Below, piece after piece: positions 7,251 to 16,521 of a stretch of DNA of 64,000 nucleotides. Origin of the DNA: Anaerolineae bacterium (GTDB lineage Bacteria; Chloroflexota; Anaerolineae; Anaerolineales; Anaerolineaceae); contig JABUFD010000002.1 in the NCBI GenBank assembly GCA_013314735.1, positions 558,001-622,000 on the forward strand, given 5' to 3'. Under the pieces are notes generated by a model. That model was not told the origin of the DNA. It saw nothing but the letters and a program-made list of their open reading frames with translations, and did no database searches. A program made the position numbers and the translations under genes. Numbering within the stretch: the stretch's first letter is position 1; the number at the start of each line of letters is the position of its first letter.

Positions 7251-8327
7251 ATGAACCCAATCCACCAAACGATGAAAGCCCTGGTGGCGTACAGCACCAG
7301 CGATTACCGCCTGGTGGCGGATTTCCCGGTGCCGCAGTGCGAGCCGGATGATGTGATCCTCAAAACCGAGGGCTGCGGCGTGTGCGCCGGCGACCTGAAA
7401 TGCCAGCACGGCGCGCCGATGTTCTGGGGCAATGGCGAACAGCCGGCCTACGTGGAGCCGCCCTTCATCCCCGGGCACGAGTTCGTCGGGATTGCCGCGG
7501 CGGTGGGGGAAAACGTCAGGGGCGTTGCCGTCGGCGACCGCCTGGCGGTGGACCAGATTGTGCCGTGCGGGGAGTGCCGCTTTTGCAAACGCGGGCAGTA
7601 CTGGATGTGCCAGCCGCACAAGATTTTCGGCTTTTTCAGCAGCCTGAATGGCGGCATGGCGGAATACGTGCGCCTGCCCAAAGGTTCCATCCTGCACCAG
7701 GTGCCGCAGGACATGCCGCTGGAAGCGGCCCTGCTGATCGAACCCTACGGCTGCGCCAAGCACTGTGTCGACCGCGCCCAGATCGGCTGCGAGGATGTGG
7801 TGGTGATCGCCGGGGCGGGCACGCTGGGGCTGGGGATGGTGACCTACGCGCGCATGAAGAACCCCGCCCAATTGATCGTACTCGACCTGGCCGACAACCG
7901 CCTGGCCAAGGCCAAAGCCTTCGGGGCGGATTTGGTGATGAACCCGGCAAAAGAAGATGTGGTGCGCCAGGTGCTGGACCTGACCGACGGCTACGGCTGT
8001 GATATTTACATCGAAGCCACCGGGCACCCGGCTTCGGTCTCACAGGGGCTGGCGATGATCCGCAAGCTGGGGCGCTTTGTCGAGTTCTCGGTCTTTGCCG
8101 AACCCGCCACGGTCGATTGGTCGATCATCGGCGACCGCAAGGAACTGGATGTGCTGGGCGCGCACCTTTCACCGTATGCCTACCCGTTCGTGATTCAGAA
8201 CATCGCCAACGGCAACCTGAAAACAGAGGGTGTGGTCACGAGCCTGTTCGCGATCGAAGACTGGCAGCAGGCGTTTGACCACGCCAGCGGCCGCCACGGC
8301 GACATCAAGGCGGCGATTCGGTTTTAG
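7251..8327 (+). CDS. Zinc-dependent medium-chain dehydrogenase, erythritol/threitol dehydrogenase-like
   Basis: A 358-residue MDR alcohol dehydrogenase. Catalytic zinc ligands are Cys45 (GCGVCAGDLK) and the histidine and glutamate of PGHEFVG. The structural zinc site is CGECRFCKRGQYWMC. The NAD-binding loop is GAGTLGLGM. The CxGDLKCQHG...FWG and FFSSLNGGMAEYV pattern is close to NAD-dependent erythritol/L-threitol dehydrogenases of polyol catabolism. Exact polyol specificity is an inference. AAGGAG lies well placed before the ATG. The kinase-like gene begins 18 bp downstream, suggesting an oxidation/phosphorylation pair. Confidence 0.87.
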   Translation: MNPIHQTMKALVAYSTSDYRLVADFPVPQCEPDDVILKTEGCGVCAGDLKCQHGAPMFWGNGEQPAYVEPPFIPGHEFVGIAAAVGENVRGVAVGDRLAVDQIVPCGECRFCKRGQYWMCQPHKIFGFFSSLNGGMAEYVRLPKGSILHQVPQDMPLEAALLIEPYGCAKHCVDRAQIGCEDVVVIAGAGTLGLGMVTYARMKNPAQLIVLDLADNRLAKAKAFGADLVMNPAKEDVVRQVLDLTDGYGCDIYIEATGHPASVSQGLAMIRKLGRFVEFSVFAEPATVDWSIIGDRKELDVLGAHLSPYAYPFVIQNIANGNLKTEGVVTSLFAIEDWQQAFDHASGRHGDIKAAIRF

Positions 8328-8345
8328 GGGGAGCCAGGAGGCGGT

Positions 8346-9338
8346 ATGCGTATTGTTCGCTCCACCATTGCCGCGGCGGATGTTCTCGGGCTGGTGCGGG
8401 AACACTATGCCGGGTTTTCACAAAACGCGGGATGCGGGCTTGAGTACCGCGGGGTGAATGATGTCTACCGCTGTACCGACAACCAGGGACGCAGGTTTTA
8501 TTTTAAAATCTACGCCCGTAAAGAAATTGACCAAACCGCGGTTGAGGGTGAGGTCGAGGTGGTTCGGTATTTAAGCCAGTCATGGTTCCCGACGGCGGAT
8601 GTGATTGCCCGGACAGACGGCGGGCACATCGTGCCAATCGAGGTTCCCGAGGGGATCCGTTTCGGGGTGCTGTTCGCAGAAGCGCCCGGAACCCCGTTAA
8701 ACCATGCCCCCGATACCGCGCAGACCACCGCGGTGGGCAGCCTGGTTGCGGACCTGCACACGCTGCTGGATGGGATGCCCACCACTCCCCACCGCTGGAA
8801 CCTTGACGAAGGGTTGTTCCTGGAGCATTCCCTGGCAATATTGGAAGCATATTACCCCGCCAACCCGCAGATGGACCTGCCGTTTTTCCGGGAGGTGGTG
8901 CGCGAACTTAAAGGACGCATCGCTGCGCAGGCGGGGAACTGGAGGCGGGGTTTGTGCCACGGCGATATTTATACCGGCAACATCCACCGCACCGATGACG
9001 GCTGCCTGAGCCTGTATGATTTTGATTTCTGCGGGTACGGCTGGCGCGCTTACGATGTGTCGCCTTTCCTGGGGAACTTCAGCGCCGGTACCGGCAGCGA
9101 TGCCATGGCACAGCGCGAACAGCGGCAGGAAGCCTTCCTGCGCGGATACACTCCCGCCGCCGGATTTTCAGATGCCGAGTTGGATGCGGTCTACCGTGTG
9201 TTTGTGCCTTTCCGCCGGATGTTCAACCTGGGATACCTGTATGACACCCTCGAGGTGGTGTGGGGCAACCGCCTGCGCCGGGAAATGATCGCCCAGGATA
9301 CCCGCCTCTTGCAGGCATGGGTGGACCATTTCTGGTAG
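8346..9338 (+). CDS. Aminoglycoside-phosphotransferase-family kinase
   Basis: A 330-residue APH/choline-kinase-fold protein. The catalytic loop is LCHGDIYTGNIH (about residues 202-213) with the Brenner-type HGDxxxxN, and the metal-binding Asp is in LYDFDFCGYG (about 222-231). The N-lobe shows YFKIYARKE with the ATP-binding lysine. Related proteins phosphorylate small hydroxyl compounds or proteins (homoserine kinase II, SrkA). The tight link to the polyol dehydrogenase suggests a sugar-alcohol-derived substrate, but this is not shown. Confidence 0.82.
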   Translation: MRIVRSTIAAADVLGLVREHYAGFSQNAGCGLEYRGVNDVYRCTDNQGRRFYFKIYARKEIDQTAVEGEVEVVRYLSQSWFPTADVIARTDGGHIVPIEVPEGIRFGVLFAEAPGTPLNHAPDTAQTTAVGSLVADLHTLLDGMPTTPHRWNLDEGLFLEHSLAILEAYYPANPQMDLPFFREVVRELKGRIAAQAGNWRRGLCHGDIYTGNIHRTDDGCLSLYDFDFCGYGWRAYDVSPFLGNFSAGTGSDAMAQREQRQEAFLRGYTPAAGFSDAELDAVYRVFVPFRRMFNLGYLYDTLEVVWGNRLRREMIAQDTRLLQAWVDHFW

Positions 9339-9702
9339 TATAAGGCGGGAATGAGCCGCTCCTGCCTTCGATGGCTCATACCTGGGTGTCTGCCCTGGGT
9401 CAGGAGGGTATATCGGATGGAAACGATGAGCAGGTTCTCTATCGAATACAACGGTCTTCCCTGCCGTAGCTGGCTTGCACAGTGGATGGGTCACTGGAAA
9501 CGAATCTGAACAGTAGAATAGAGTCGATGAAAACATCCGATTACGAGCGGAGTACCGCTTGGCGAAATCGGGTGTCTGGCGCAATGGTAGCTATTGAAAT
9601 CTCGTTTTCCCGATCTGGCGTTGATTCTGTTTTCATCATACCCCGGGTAAGGTATGATCGCACCACAAAAAGAAGCGATGGTTCAAGGTTCGCTCTCCCT
9701 GC

Positions 9703-9807
9703 TTATGCCACCCACTCCACCTTCACCAGCCCCAGCACGCTCATGACAAAAACATCTGCTCCAACCGCTACATCGTAGGGGACATGGGAGCGCGCTTCGT
9801 TGTACAA
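9703..9807 (-). pseudogene. Possible 3' remnant of a gene
   Basis: Read on the minus strand this gives 34 residues ending in VPYDVAVGADVFVMSVLGLVKVEWVA then TAA. The composition is protein-like (beta-rich, no rare codons), but an in-frame stop lies just upstream and the only start is a TTG. I cannot name the family. It could also be a very small gene. Confidence 0.25.
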
Positions 9808-9808
9808 T
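9803..9808 (+). promoter_or_regulatory. -10 element for the membrane-protein gene
   Basis: TACAAT in TTGTACAATC, 48 nt before the ATG at 9857. The sequence resembles the plus-strand promoter of the 82-bp repeat. Confidence 0.4.
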
Positions 9809-9856
9809 CAATCATAGAACACCATGGGCTTTCCGCATGCAGAGGAGGCTATGAAA

Positions 9857-10678
9857 ATGAAACGCGAACAAAACCGGCTGGCAATTGATATTCCCACATT
9901 GGCAGCAATTTCGACAATCGCGTGGGTATTGGTGAATGTATCGCATGAGATCATTGGACACGCCGGCGCGGCAGTTCTGCTTGGGATTCCTGTCATGGCT
10001 GTCTCAACCACAACCGCCCATATCAGCTGGGACCAGGTATTCTCCGTGGCGGCAATGCGAACCATCATGGCTGCCGGAACAGTGATGAACCTGCTCACAG
10101 GCATGGCCGCATTAATTTTTTTAAGGTTCGGGCGCCAGGTCAGTTCGGCTGCAAGGTATTTCCTGTGGCTCTTTTCCACGTTCAGTTTCATCATTGCCGC
10201 GATGAACCTCACATCCGCGATGCTGATTGGCGCGGGTGACTGGACAGAATTTCTCATCGAATTGGAGCCGCGCAGCCGCTGGAAAACGATCATCATTGGA
10301 ATCGGGGTACTGGTCACGCTATTGGGATATGTCCTGCCGCTGCGTTTATGGATGCCTGATTTGAAAAGCTACCGCAGAGCGCAATGGTCGATCACCTTGA
10401 TCCCGGTCGGTACGATGATGATCGTCCAATCACTTTCCTTGATCGGAAGCCCTTTCCTTCTGCCTCCCTTTGGGGCAAGCCACCTACTGGCTTGCGTATT
10501 TGCGTATCTTCATTTCATCCTGTGGGCTATCCTGGTGAATATTATTCCTGTGCCTCGAACAAAGACACCACCGCAGAGCATTCAATTGCCCCGATCGAAT
10601 GCATGGCTCTGGTTGGGGATCATCCTTGCCCTGGTGTATTTCTTTGTGCTGGGCCCCGGGATTGGGTCTGCGGGATGA
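9857..10678 (+). CDS. Multi-pass membrane protein with an HExxxH motif
   Basis: A 273-residue protein with about seven hydrophobic helices. The first helix carries VNVSHEIIGHAG, a His-Glu pair and a second His as in membrane metalloprotease-like proteins (M50-type HExxH), but with three instead of two residues between. A later helix has AAMNLTSAMLIGAGDW, loosely like the M50 NxxPxxxxDG region but without the proline. A peptidase function is therefore doubtful. Possible starts are at 9824, 9851 and 9857; GAGGAGG at 9842-9848 suits 9857 best. Confidence 0.7.
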   Translation: MKREQNRLAIDIPTLAAISTIAWVLVNVSHEIIGHAGAAVLLGIPVMAVSTTTAHISWDQVFSVAAMRTIMAAGTVMNLLTGMAALIFLRFGRQVSSAARYFLWLFSTFSFIIAAMNLTSAMLIGAGDWTEFLIELEPRSRWKTIIIGIGVLVTLLGYVLPLRLWMPDLKSYRRAQWSITLIPVGTMMIVQSLSLIGSPFLLPPFGASHLLACVFAYLHFILWAILVNIIPVPRTKTPPQSIQLPRSNAWLWLGIILALVYFFVLGPGIGSAG

Positions 10679-10755
10679 GAGGATTGCGCTGGGGGCAATT
10701 CATTTGTTCATCACCCGCCAGCACCCCTTGCGGTTTTCTGCGGCACAAAGCATGG

Positions 10756-10761
10756 TATCAT
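10756..10761 (+). promoter_or_regulatory. -10 element for the double-GNAT gene
   Basis: TATCAT in ATGGTATCATAC, 40 nt upstream of the ATG at 10802, which is preceded by GAGGAGG. Confidence 0.35.
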
Positions 10762-10801
10762 ACGGACACTGTTGACCTTGCAAGCAACCTGAGGAGGTGC
10801 C

Positions 10802-11710
10802 ATGACAGCGATCCAATTCCGCACGACCACAACCCTCGACCGGGAGCCGATTCACACTTTGTGGGAAAGTGACCCGGCGCACCCCCATATTCACCTGGTG
10901 GATATGCCCTTCCGGGTCACTTCCACCTGGCAGGATCGGGATTGCGTGGCGGGAATCTGGGAAAAGGCGGGACAGGTGATCGCCTACGCGCTGTTCCAGC
11001 CGCCCTGGGGCGTGCTGGATTTCGCCATTCATCCCGCGGAACAGGGGGCGGCGCTGGAGAGCGAAGTGTTCGCCTGGGGGAAAGCACAAATGACCGCCCA
11101 CGCGCAGCGCAGCGGGGCAGACTTTGAGGGTGTGATCGAGTTTTATCAAGATGCCCCGCAAGCAGAACACATGTCGGCAGCATTATTGGCGCTGGGCTTT
11201 CTGCCGCAGGATTGGAGTGTGATCCGTTTTTCGCTGGATGTGAACCGGGCGTTTCCGCAGCCGCAGCTGCCGGAGGGTTATTGCGTCCGCCCGTTCCGCG
11301 GCGAAGCGGAAGCCGAAAACTATGTCCGCCTGGTGGATGCAGTGTTTGGCCCCCACTGGTTAACCAGGGAGTGGCGCCTGCGCAGCCTGGCACATCCGGA
11401 TTATCTGCCTGCGATTGACCTGGTGATTGAGCACACCGCCAGCCAGATGCTGGTGGGGTATTGCCATTGCTGGCTGCGGCAGGGGGTTGGGCAGATTGAA
11501 CCGCTGGGTGTGCACCCGGCGCATCACCGCCTGGGGCTGGGTACGGCATTGGAGCTTGCGGCGGTGGCCGCGGTCAGGGCGCAAGGCGCCCATACCCTGC
11601 TGGTTGACCACGGCAGCACCAATGCCAACGCCATCGCCCTCTCGCACAAGACCGGCTTCCGGCAGATCAATACTGCCGTGCGCTATGCGATCCAGGCGAA
11701 AAAAGGGTAA
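10802..11710 (+). CDS. Two-domain GNAT N-acetyltransferase
   Basis: A 302-residue protein made of two GNAT-like halves. The C-terminal half (about residues 155-302) keeps the acetyl-CoA loop, HPAHHRLGLGTALELAAV, after the strand GQIEPLGVHP, and ends with NANAIALSHKTGFRQINTAVRYAI as in active GNATs. The N-terminal half lacks a clear loop and may be structural. The substrate is unknown. It is transcribed alone. Confidence 0.82.
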   Translation: MTAIQFRTTTTLDREPIHTLWESDPAHPHIHLVDMPFRVTSTWQDRDCVAGIWEKAGQVIAYALFQPPWGVLDFAIHPAEQGAALESEVFAWGKAQMTAHAQRSGADFEGVIEFYQDAPQAEHMSAALLALGFLPQDWSVIRFSLDVNRAFPQPQLPEGYCVRPFRGEAEAENYVRLVDAVFGPHWLTREWRLRSLAHPDYLPAIDLVIEHTASQMLVGYCHCWLRQGVGQIEPLGVHPAHHRLGLGTALELAAVAAVRAQGAHTLLVDHGSTNANAIALSHKTGFRQINTAVRYAIQAKKG

Positions 11711-11950
11711 GGAAACGGCAATTCGTCAGGCAGCAGCAGGTTCCTTTGCCTTGCCTTGCATTGTTTAAGGATCAGCACCAGCGCCATCCGGCCACAACCA
11801 GTATGGAACAGGACGACACCCACCGCAACACCGCCAGCCGCGGCAGGGGGATCAATCCTCATCTTGACCCTGGTTGTGATGGTGGCAATGGCTTACAGGA
11901 TGCTGAAACAGCGGCGGAAATCCTGAACGATCCAGGGGTTCAGGAAATGA

Positions 11951-11956
11951 TACAAT
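11951..11956 (+). promoter_or_regulatory. -10 element for the MBL hydrolase gene
   Basis: TACAAT in TGATACAATC, 33 nt before the TTG start at 11990. Confidence 0.35.
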
Positions 11957-11989
11957 CAGCATGCGCACAGTTACCGAACCACGGTCACC

Positions 11990-12730
11990 TTGATCCATCA
12001 TCTCAACTGTTTTACCTGCAATGCCCGTATTCCTGCCAGTTGGCATACTGGCATGCTGTGCCTGCTGATCGAGGGTCGGGATGGCCTGATGCTTGTCGAT
12101 ACCGGTCCCGGGTTGGCAGATTACCGCCAGCCGCCGGGGATTGTGCGCACCTTCCAGCTGGCAACCAGGGTCCCGCTCGACCCGCGGGAGAGTGCCCTGC
12201 GGCAGGTGGAGGCGTTGGGGTATCCTGCCGCTGATGTGAAACATATCATCCTGACCCACATGCATTTCGATCACTGTGGCGGCCTGGCGGATTTTCCCGG
12301 CGCCGAGGTGCATGTGCACCAGCGCGAATGGGAAGCGTTCCACGGCCGCCCCGGGCGTTGGACCGACCTGGCCTATGTCCGCCGCCACACCGCCCACCAG
12401 CCGCGGGTGCACTGTTACGAGGAATCGGGTGAAGAGTGGTTTGGCTTCCCCGCCGTCCGCCTGCCGCTGGAGCCGGAAGTGTGGCTGGTGCCGCTCTTTG
12501 GGCATACGCGCGGCCATTGCGGGGTTGCCATCCGCACCGGCGCCGGCTGGCATTTTCACGTGGGGGATGCCGCCCCGCTGGGGCTGGAGGAATACGTGCC
12601 GGCCTGGCTGGAACGCCTGGTGCTCGGGCCGCATGTCCCGCGCCTGCGCCGCTTCCGCGATGACCACCCGGAGATGTGCATCACCACCGGCCATATGTGG
12701 CTGGATGATTTTGCCGCGCACGGGCCATAG
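11990..12730 (+). CDS. MBL-fold metallo-hydrolase
   Basis: A 246-residue metallo-beta-lactamase-fold hydrolase. Metal ligands are visible in LTHMHFDHCGG (HxHxDH, about residues 86-91), in the later GHTRGHCG histidine, and in the aspartate of HVGDAAP. Relatives include lactonases and glyoxalase-like enzymes. The product depends on the TTG at 11990; no ATG or GTG fits the conserved N-terminus (HHLNCFTCNARIP) and no strong ribosome site is present. It converges with the AI-2E transporter gene. Confidence 0.82.
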   Translation: MIHHLNCFTCNARIPASWHTGMLCLLIEGRDGLMLVDTGPGLADYRQPPGIVRTFQLATRVPLDPRESALRQVEALGYPAADVKHIILTHMHFDHCGGLADFPGAEVHVHQREWEAFHGRPGRWTDLAYVRRHTAHQPRVHCYEESGEEWFGFPAVRLPLEPEVWLVPLFGHTRGHCGVAIRTGAGWHFHVGDAAPLGLEEYVPAWLERLVLGPHVPRLRRFRDDHPEMCITTGHMWLDDFAAHGP

Positions 12731-12759
12731 CCGGGGGAAAGGCAACCCCGGCGCCGCCC

Positions 12760-13881
12760 TTATTTCCCGCCGGATTTGTCCGAGAACCAGAAACGCGGTG
12801 CGGCCTGTGGCGCAACGGCCGGCACGCGGCTTTGCTGGATGACCTCGATCGCGCTCAGCAGCATGCTGAAGATCACCGGGCCGTACACCAGCCCCCAGAT
12901 GCCGAACAAGGCCAATCCGCCCAGGATGGCAATGAAGCTGATCACCAGCGGCATGCGCACATCGCGCGGGATCAGCTGGGCGCGCAGGACGGTATCGATA
13001 TTCCCGATCAGGATCACCTGCACCAGGGTGAGCAGGATGCCCTTGAAAATGGCGCCTTCGGTGAAGAAGATCACCGCAATCGGCAGGGTAACCATGCCGG
13101 TGCCCAGCAGGGGGATGAAGGAAAACACCGCCACAATCACGCTGAGCAGGAGGATGTTCTCCACCCCCAGCAGGGTCAGGATCAGCCCGGCCAGGCCGCC
13201 CTGCACCACCGCGATGATCAACATGCCCCACACCATCGCCTTGGCGGTGTTGAAGGCGCGCAAGATGAAGCGTTCGCTCATGGCGGGGTCAAATGGGCTG
13301 AGGTGGGTGAGGAAATCCAGCAGGTCATCAAAACCGGGTGTCACCAGGAACAGCAGGCCGTAGAAGATCACCAGGTTGATCAGCACGCCGACCGAAAGCG
13401 AGCCGATGGAGCGCACAAAAGAAAGCAGGAAGGTGAGGATCTGCGAGATGTACGCCTGGACGTTGTTGATCACCTGGCTGGGGGTGATCCGCGCCGGGAT
13501 TTTGATGCGGGTGAAGAACGCGTTCAACCATTCGGTGCCTTCTTCAATCAGGTCCATGTCATCACTGGTGCTTACGCGCAGGGCGTTCAGTTCGGTCATC
13601 ACCAGTGACATGATCCGGATCAGGGCAAAGAGCAGTACGGTGACGATCAGGAGCGTACACAGCATGACGATGATGGTGGAGATGACCGAGGCGCGCACCT
13701 TGCTGGGGCGGATCTTGCCCAGCAGGCCTTTGTACAGCGGCTGGACAATGTAGGCGATGATCACGGCGAGAATGGCGGTGTTCAGGTAGGGACGCGCGAT
13801 ACGCAGCGACACCACCAGCAGCACAACAGCAAAGATGGCAAAGTACACTCGGGCGTGTTTGGGGCTGGCGTAGTTTTGCAT
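12760..13881 (-). CDS. AI-2E family transporter (UPF0118/PerM-like)
   Basis: A 373-residue protein with the family layout: two N-terminal helices, a charged periplasmic-type segment (about residues 85-150), then five to six C-terminal helices including [35 protein letters not shown] and [20 protein letters not shown]. Members move autoinducer-2 or Na+/H+. The frame is open farther upstream to 14499, but AAGGAG just before the ATG at 13881 and the conserved N-terminus fix the start. A minus-strand TACAAT at 13922-13927 is the likely -10. Confidence 0.87.
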   Translation of the reverse strand: MQNYASPKHARVYFAIFAVVLLVVSLRIARPYLNTAILAVIIAYIVQPLYKGLLGKIRPSKVRASVISTIIVMLCTLLIVTVLLFALIRIMSLVMTELNALRVSTSDDMDLIEEGTEWLNAFFTRIKIPARITPSQVINNVQAYISQILTFLLSFVRSIGSLSVGVLINLVIFYGLLFLVTPGFDDLLDFLTHLSPFDPAMSERFILRAFNTAKAMVWGMLIIAVVQGGLAGLILTLLGVENILLLSVIVAVFSFIPLLGTGMVTLPIAVIFFTEGAIFKGILLTLVQVILIGNIDTVLRAQLIPRDVRMPLVISFIAILGGLALFGIWGLVYGPVIFSMLLSAIEVIQQSRVPAVAPQAAPRFWFSDKSGGK

Positions 13882-13921
13882 CCGTCGGGCTCCTTTCACT
13901 GTTCCACAACCCATTGCCTTG

Positions 13922-13927
13922 ATTGTA
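13922..13927 (-). promoter_or_regulatory. -10 element for the AI-2E transporter gene
   Basis: TACAAT on the minus strand (context GCATACAATCAAGG), 40 nt upstream of the ATG at 13881. Confidence 0.4.
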
Positions 13928-14009
13928 TGCGCTGCCCTGGGGGGTGTCAAGCCGCCGGAGTGGGAAGCGGCAGCCGGGTTGGGTGGCTTGCGCCGGGAAT
14001 GGTATGCGG

Positions 14010-14015
14010 TAGAAT
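14010..14015 (+). promoter_or_regulatory. -10 element for the VOC gene
   Basis: TAGAAT in GCGGTAGAATG, 40 nt before the ATG at 14056. Confidence 0.35.
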
Positions 14016-14055
14016 GAAGGCAGGCCGTTTTGTGATTCAGTGGAAGGAGTTCATC

Positions 14056-14427
14056 ATGCAGCTTGGCGCGTTTTCGGTCAGCCTGGCGGTTAAAGACCTG
14101 GCGGTATCGCAGGCGTTTTATCAAAAACTGGGGTTCCACCCCTTTGGCGGGGATGCCGCGCAGGGCTGGCTGATGCTCAGGAACGGCGAAACGGTGATCG
14201 GCCTGTTCCAGGGCATGTTCGAGGGCAATCTGCTCACCTTCAACCCCGGCTGGGACCAGGACGCGCAGCCGCTGGCGGAATTCACCGACATCCGCGAGCT
14301 GCAGCGCGAGTTGAAGGCGCAGGGGGTGGCGCTGCTGAGCGAGGCGGACGAAAACGGTTCCGGGCCTGCCAGCTGCATGCTGCTGGATCCTGACGGCAAC
14401 ACGATCCTGATCGACCAGCACCGCTGA
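14056..14427 (+). CDS. VOC (glyoxalase/bleomycin-resistance) family protein
   Basis: A 123-residue protein with paired beta-alpha-beta-beta-beta modules: [18 protein letters not shown] at the start and [17 protein letters not shown] at the end, the usual VOC signatures with terminal Asp/Asn and a C-terminal acid-to-His region. The VOC fold covers dioxygenases, isomerases and antibiotic-binding proteins, so the activity is not assigned. AAGGAG at 14044-14049 fixes the start. It is divergent from the AI-2E gene. Confidence 0.83.
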   Translation: MQLGAFSVSLAVKDLAVSQAFYQKLGFHPFGGDAAQGWLMLRNGETVIGLFQGMFEGNLLTFNPGWDQDAQPLAEFTDIRELQRELKAQGVALLSEADENGSGPASCMLLDPDGNTILIDQHR

Positions 14428-14505
14428 GCGCGCGGCGGCAGTGTTGCCGCGCCCCGGCAACCAGGGGCCTGGTTCATGACAATGTGAACCTTCTGCCAAT
14501 TGTCA

Positions 14506-14864
14506 CAGGGTTTTAACATTTTCGAACCCAATGATCACATTCACCGCGATTTGGCCATCATTGCCCCACCCCGGGCCCCTCCCCGCAACAAAAATTGGCG
14601 TGGAACACCTGGCCTGCGCGGGGAGGGGTGCGGAGTTCCAGAGGTGAGGGGGTTCAACGAACCCCCTCACCTCTGGGTAAGAACTCCCTCCCCCAGAGAA
14701 CCGTGTGAAACCGCTGATTTTCCGCCTGGGGGAGGGTCGGGGTGGGGGGTTCCCCTTCGACTGGCTCAGGAACAGGAATACAGTCATGCTCGCGTGTAGT
14801 TGTGCCCGTAATGGTATGCCAGTTGCACATTTTCACGAACCATTGCGAGAATGTTAAAGCCCTG
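14506..14864. mobile_element. MITE-like repeat, copy 1 (359 bp)
   Basis: The ends form 19-bp terminal inverted repeats with two mismatches (left 14506-14524, right 14846-14864; core TTTAACATT). Both ends and the first 75 bp resemble 31088-31343. It encodes no credible protein and shows no clear target duplication. The interior contains strong hairpins. The surrounding 14428-14956 interval has no gene. Confidence 0.65.
14632..14687. repeat. Long near-perfect hairpin inside the MITE-like element
   Basis: The 18-bp arms 14638-14655 and 14659-14676 pair perfectly around a 3-nt loop (AAC). Outer arms GGAGTTC / GAACTCC (14632-14638, 14681-14687) extend the stem across a 4-nt bulge. A second stem pairs CCCTCCCCCAG (14686-14696) with CTGGGGGAGGG (14726-14736). 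Confidence 0.8.
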
Positions 14865-14956
14865 GCGGGGGTCTCCTTGCGCCTTGACACAGCCTGTGTT
14901 CGACGATAGTATCAATACCAACCGATATTCACTGATGCAGGGAGAGAGGAGCCGCC

Positions 14957-16492
14957 ATGCAGCCGTTAACCATCCGTGATACTCACTTTGTTGATGCCGC
15001 CGGGCGGCAGGTACTCCTGCACGGGATCGCCCTGGTGGATAAAAATCCTGCCAGCGGTTATCTTGGCCACCTGGCCCCGGGCCTGTTTGCCGCCTTCCGG
15101 CGGTGGGGTTTCAACTGCATCCGCCTGGGGGTGATCTGGGACGGGTTGGAGCCGCAGCCGGGCGTGTTCAGTGAATTGTACCTGCAGGGGTTGGGACAGC
15201 AGGTGCAATGGGCGCGGGAGAACGGGCTGTACGTATTCCTCGACATGCACCAGGACCTGTACAGCGTATTGTATTCTGATGGCGCCCCGGCCTGGGCCAC
15301 CCTCACCGGCGGCCTGCCGCATGTGAACCTGAGCGGGGTGTGGAGCGATGCCTACTTCACCAGCCCGGCAGTGCAGGCGGCGCTGGATGCCTTCTGGGCC
15401 AATACCCACGCGCCGGATGGCACTGGCCTGCAGGATCATCTTGCTGCTGCCTGGCAGGTGCTGGCGCAGCGCTTTGCCGGCAACCCGGCTGTGATCGGCT
15501 ATGACCTGTTCAATGAACCATTCCCTGGTTCGATCGCCGGTGAAGCCCAGGCGGCGATGTTCGCGCGCGGCGCGGAAATCCTGGCCAGTGGGGCGGCAGG
15601 GGAGGGAATGATGGCGGCGGCACCGGATGGCGGGGACCCATCCGAAAGCCTGATGCAGGCCTGGCTGACACCCCAGGGGCGCCAGGGGATCCTGGAGCTG
15701 CTGCGCGATGTGGACCTGTACGCGGCGGTGGTGGATGTGCAGGAGGGCTACTACGGCCCGTTTGAACAAACCGCCCTGCACGCCTTCTACTGCCGCGCGG
15801 CGCAGGCCATCCGCAGCGCTGATCCGCGGGGTTTGCTATTCCTGGAAACCACCATGGCCGCCAATATGGGCGTGAGCAGCGGCATCCAGCCGGTGGTTGA
15901 TGCCGCCGGAACGCGCGACCTGTACCAGGTGTACGCGCCCCATGGCTACGACCTGGTGACCGATACCCCGTTTGTGGCCGATGCCTGCCCGGAGCGGATG
16001 CGCTTCATTTTTGAGCGCCATGCCCGCACCGCGCGCCGCCTGCAAATGCCGATGCTGGTGGGGGAGTGGGGCGCCTATGGTGATGTGCCCGGCACACTGG
16101 CACCCGCCTGGCAGGCGGTCAACCTGTTTGAAGAATTGCTGTGCGGTGAAACCTTCTGGGCTTACTTCCCGGGCATCGAGCATACCCCCAGCTTCCCGGC
16201 GGTGCAGCGCCCGTACCCACAGGCAGTGGCCGGAAGGTTGCTTTCATACCATTACCACGCCGCGGAGGACAGCTTCACCTGTGAATGGCAGGAAGACGGC
16301 CGGGTGGAAAGCCCAACCCGCATTTACCTGCCGGATTGGTTCCATGCCAGCGCGAAACAGATCGATCTCCATCCGGCCGGCAGTGAATTCCGATTCATAC
16401 CGTTGGATGACGGCAGCGGGAATGTGATGGTGGAAATCCCGGTTACCGGTGATGCCATGCGGCGCATTGTCAGAATGATTCCCGCTGGGTGA
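14957..16492 (+). CDS. GH5-type glycosidase, endoglycoceramidase-like
   Basis: A 511-residue (beta/alpha)8 enzyme. The acid/base is Glu187 in YDLFNEPFPG and the nucleophile Glu370 in VGEWGAYGD, both as in clan GH-A. QVLLHGIALVDK, FNCIRLGVIWDGLEPQPG and LDMHQDLYS match the endoglycosylceramidase branch, which cleaves glycan-ceramide or related beta-glucosides. A C-terminal beta domain follows (about 430-511). No signal peptide is present, so it is predicted cytoplasmic. That makes a free lipid substrate less likely and a soluble glycoside more likely. Confidence 0.85.
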   Translation: MQPLTIRDTHFVDAAGRQVLLHGIALVDKNPASGYLGHLAPGLFAAFRRWGFNCIRLGVIWDGLEPQPGVFSELYLQGLGQQVQWARENGLYVFLDMHQDLYSVLYSDGAPAWATLTGGLPHVNLSGVWSDAYFTSPAVQAALDAFWANTHAPDGTGLQDHLAAAWQVLAQRFAGNPAVIGYDLFNEPFPGSIAGEAQAAMFARGAEILASGAAGEGMMAAAPDGGDPSESLMQAWLTPQGRQGILELLRDVDLYAAVVDVQEGYYGPFEQTALHAFYCRAAQAIRSADPRGLLFLETTMAANMGVSSGIQPVVDAAGTRDLYQVYAPHGYDLVTDTPFVADACPERMRFIFERHARTARRLQMPMLVGEWGAYGDVPGTLAPAWQAVNLFEELLCGETFWAYFPGIEHTPSFPAVQRPYPQAVAGRLLSYHYHAAEDSFTCEWQEDGRVESPTRIYLPDWFHASAKQIDLHPAGSEFRFIPLDDGSGNVMVEIPVTGDAMRRIVRMIPAG

Positions 16493-16521
16493 ATATTTCT
16501 GCGATCTGCCTGGTATCATTT

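Larger units (their letters stand above)
9339..9856. other. Gene-poor interval
   Basis: No complete gene is supported over about 520 bp. It contains an 8-bp-arm hairpin (9635-9642 with 9651-9658, loop CCGGGTAA), a gene remnant on the minus strand (9703-9807), and the promoter of the next gene. Short open frames here lack ribosome sites and family-like sequence. Confidence 0.5.

Noticed and set aside
12730-12752. Terminator between the MBL hydrolase and AI-2E genes
   Set aside because: A GCCGGGG/CCCCGGC hairpin exists but there is no T-run on either side and it overlaps the stop codon.
11852-13231. 459-codon minus-strand open frame
   Set aside because: It runs antisense through the MBL hydrolase gene and in a wrong frame of the AI-2E transporter gene, both of which have clear family motifs; its translation is Gly/Ala/Arg-rich as expected for a shadow.
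13855-14055. N-terminal extension of the VOC protein
   Set aside because: The extension overlaps the promoter region and the divergent gene's leader; the ribosome site marks 14056 as the start.
14638-14736. tRNA or riboswitch
   Set aside because: The hairpins lack cloverleaf or known aptamer features and lie inside a repeat element.
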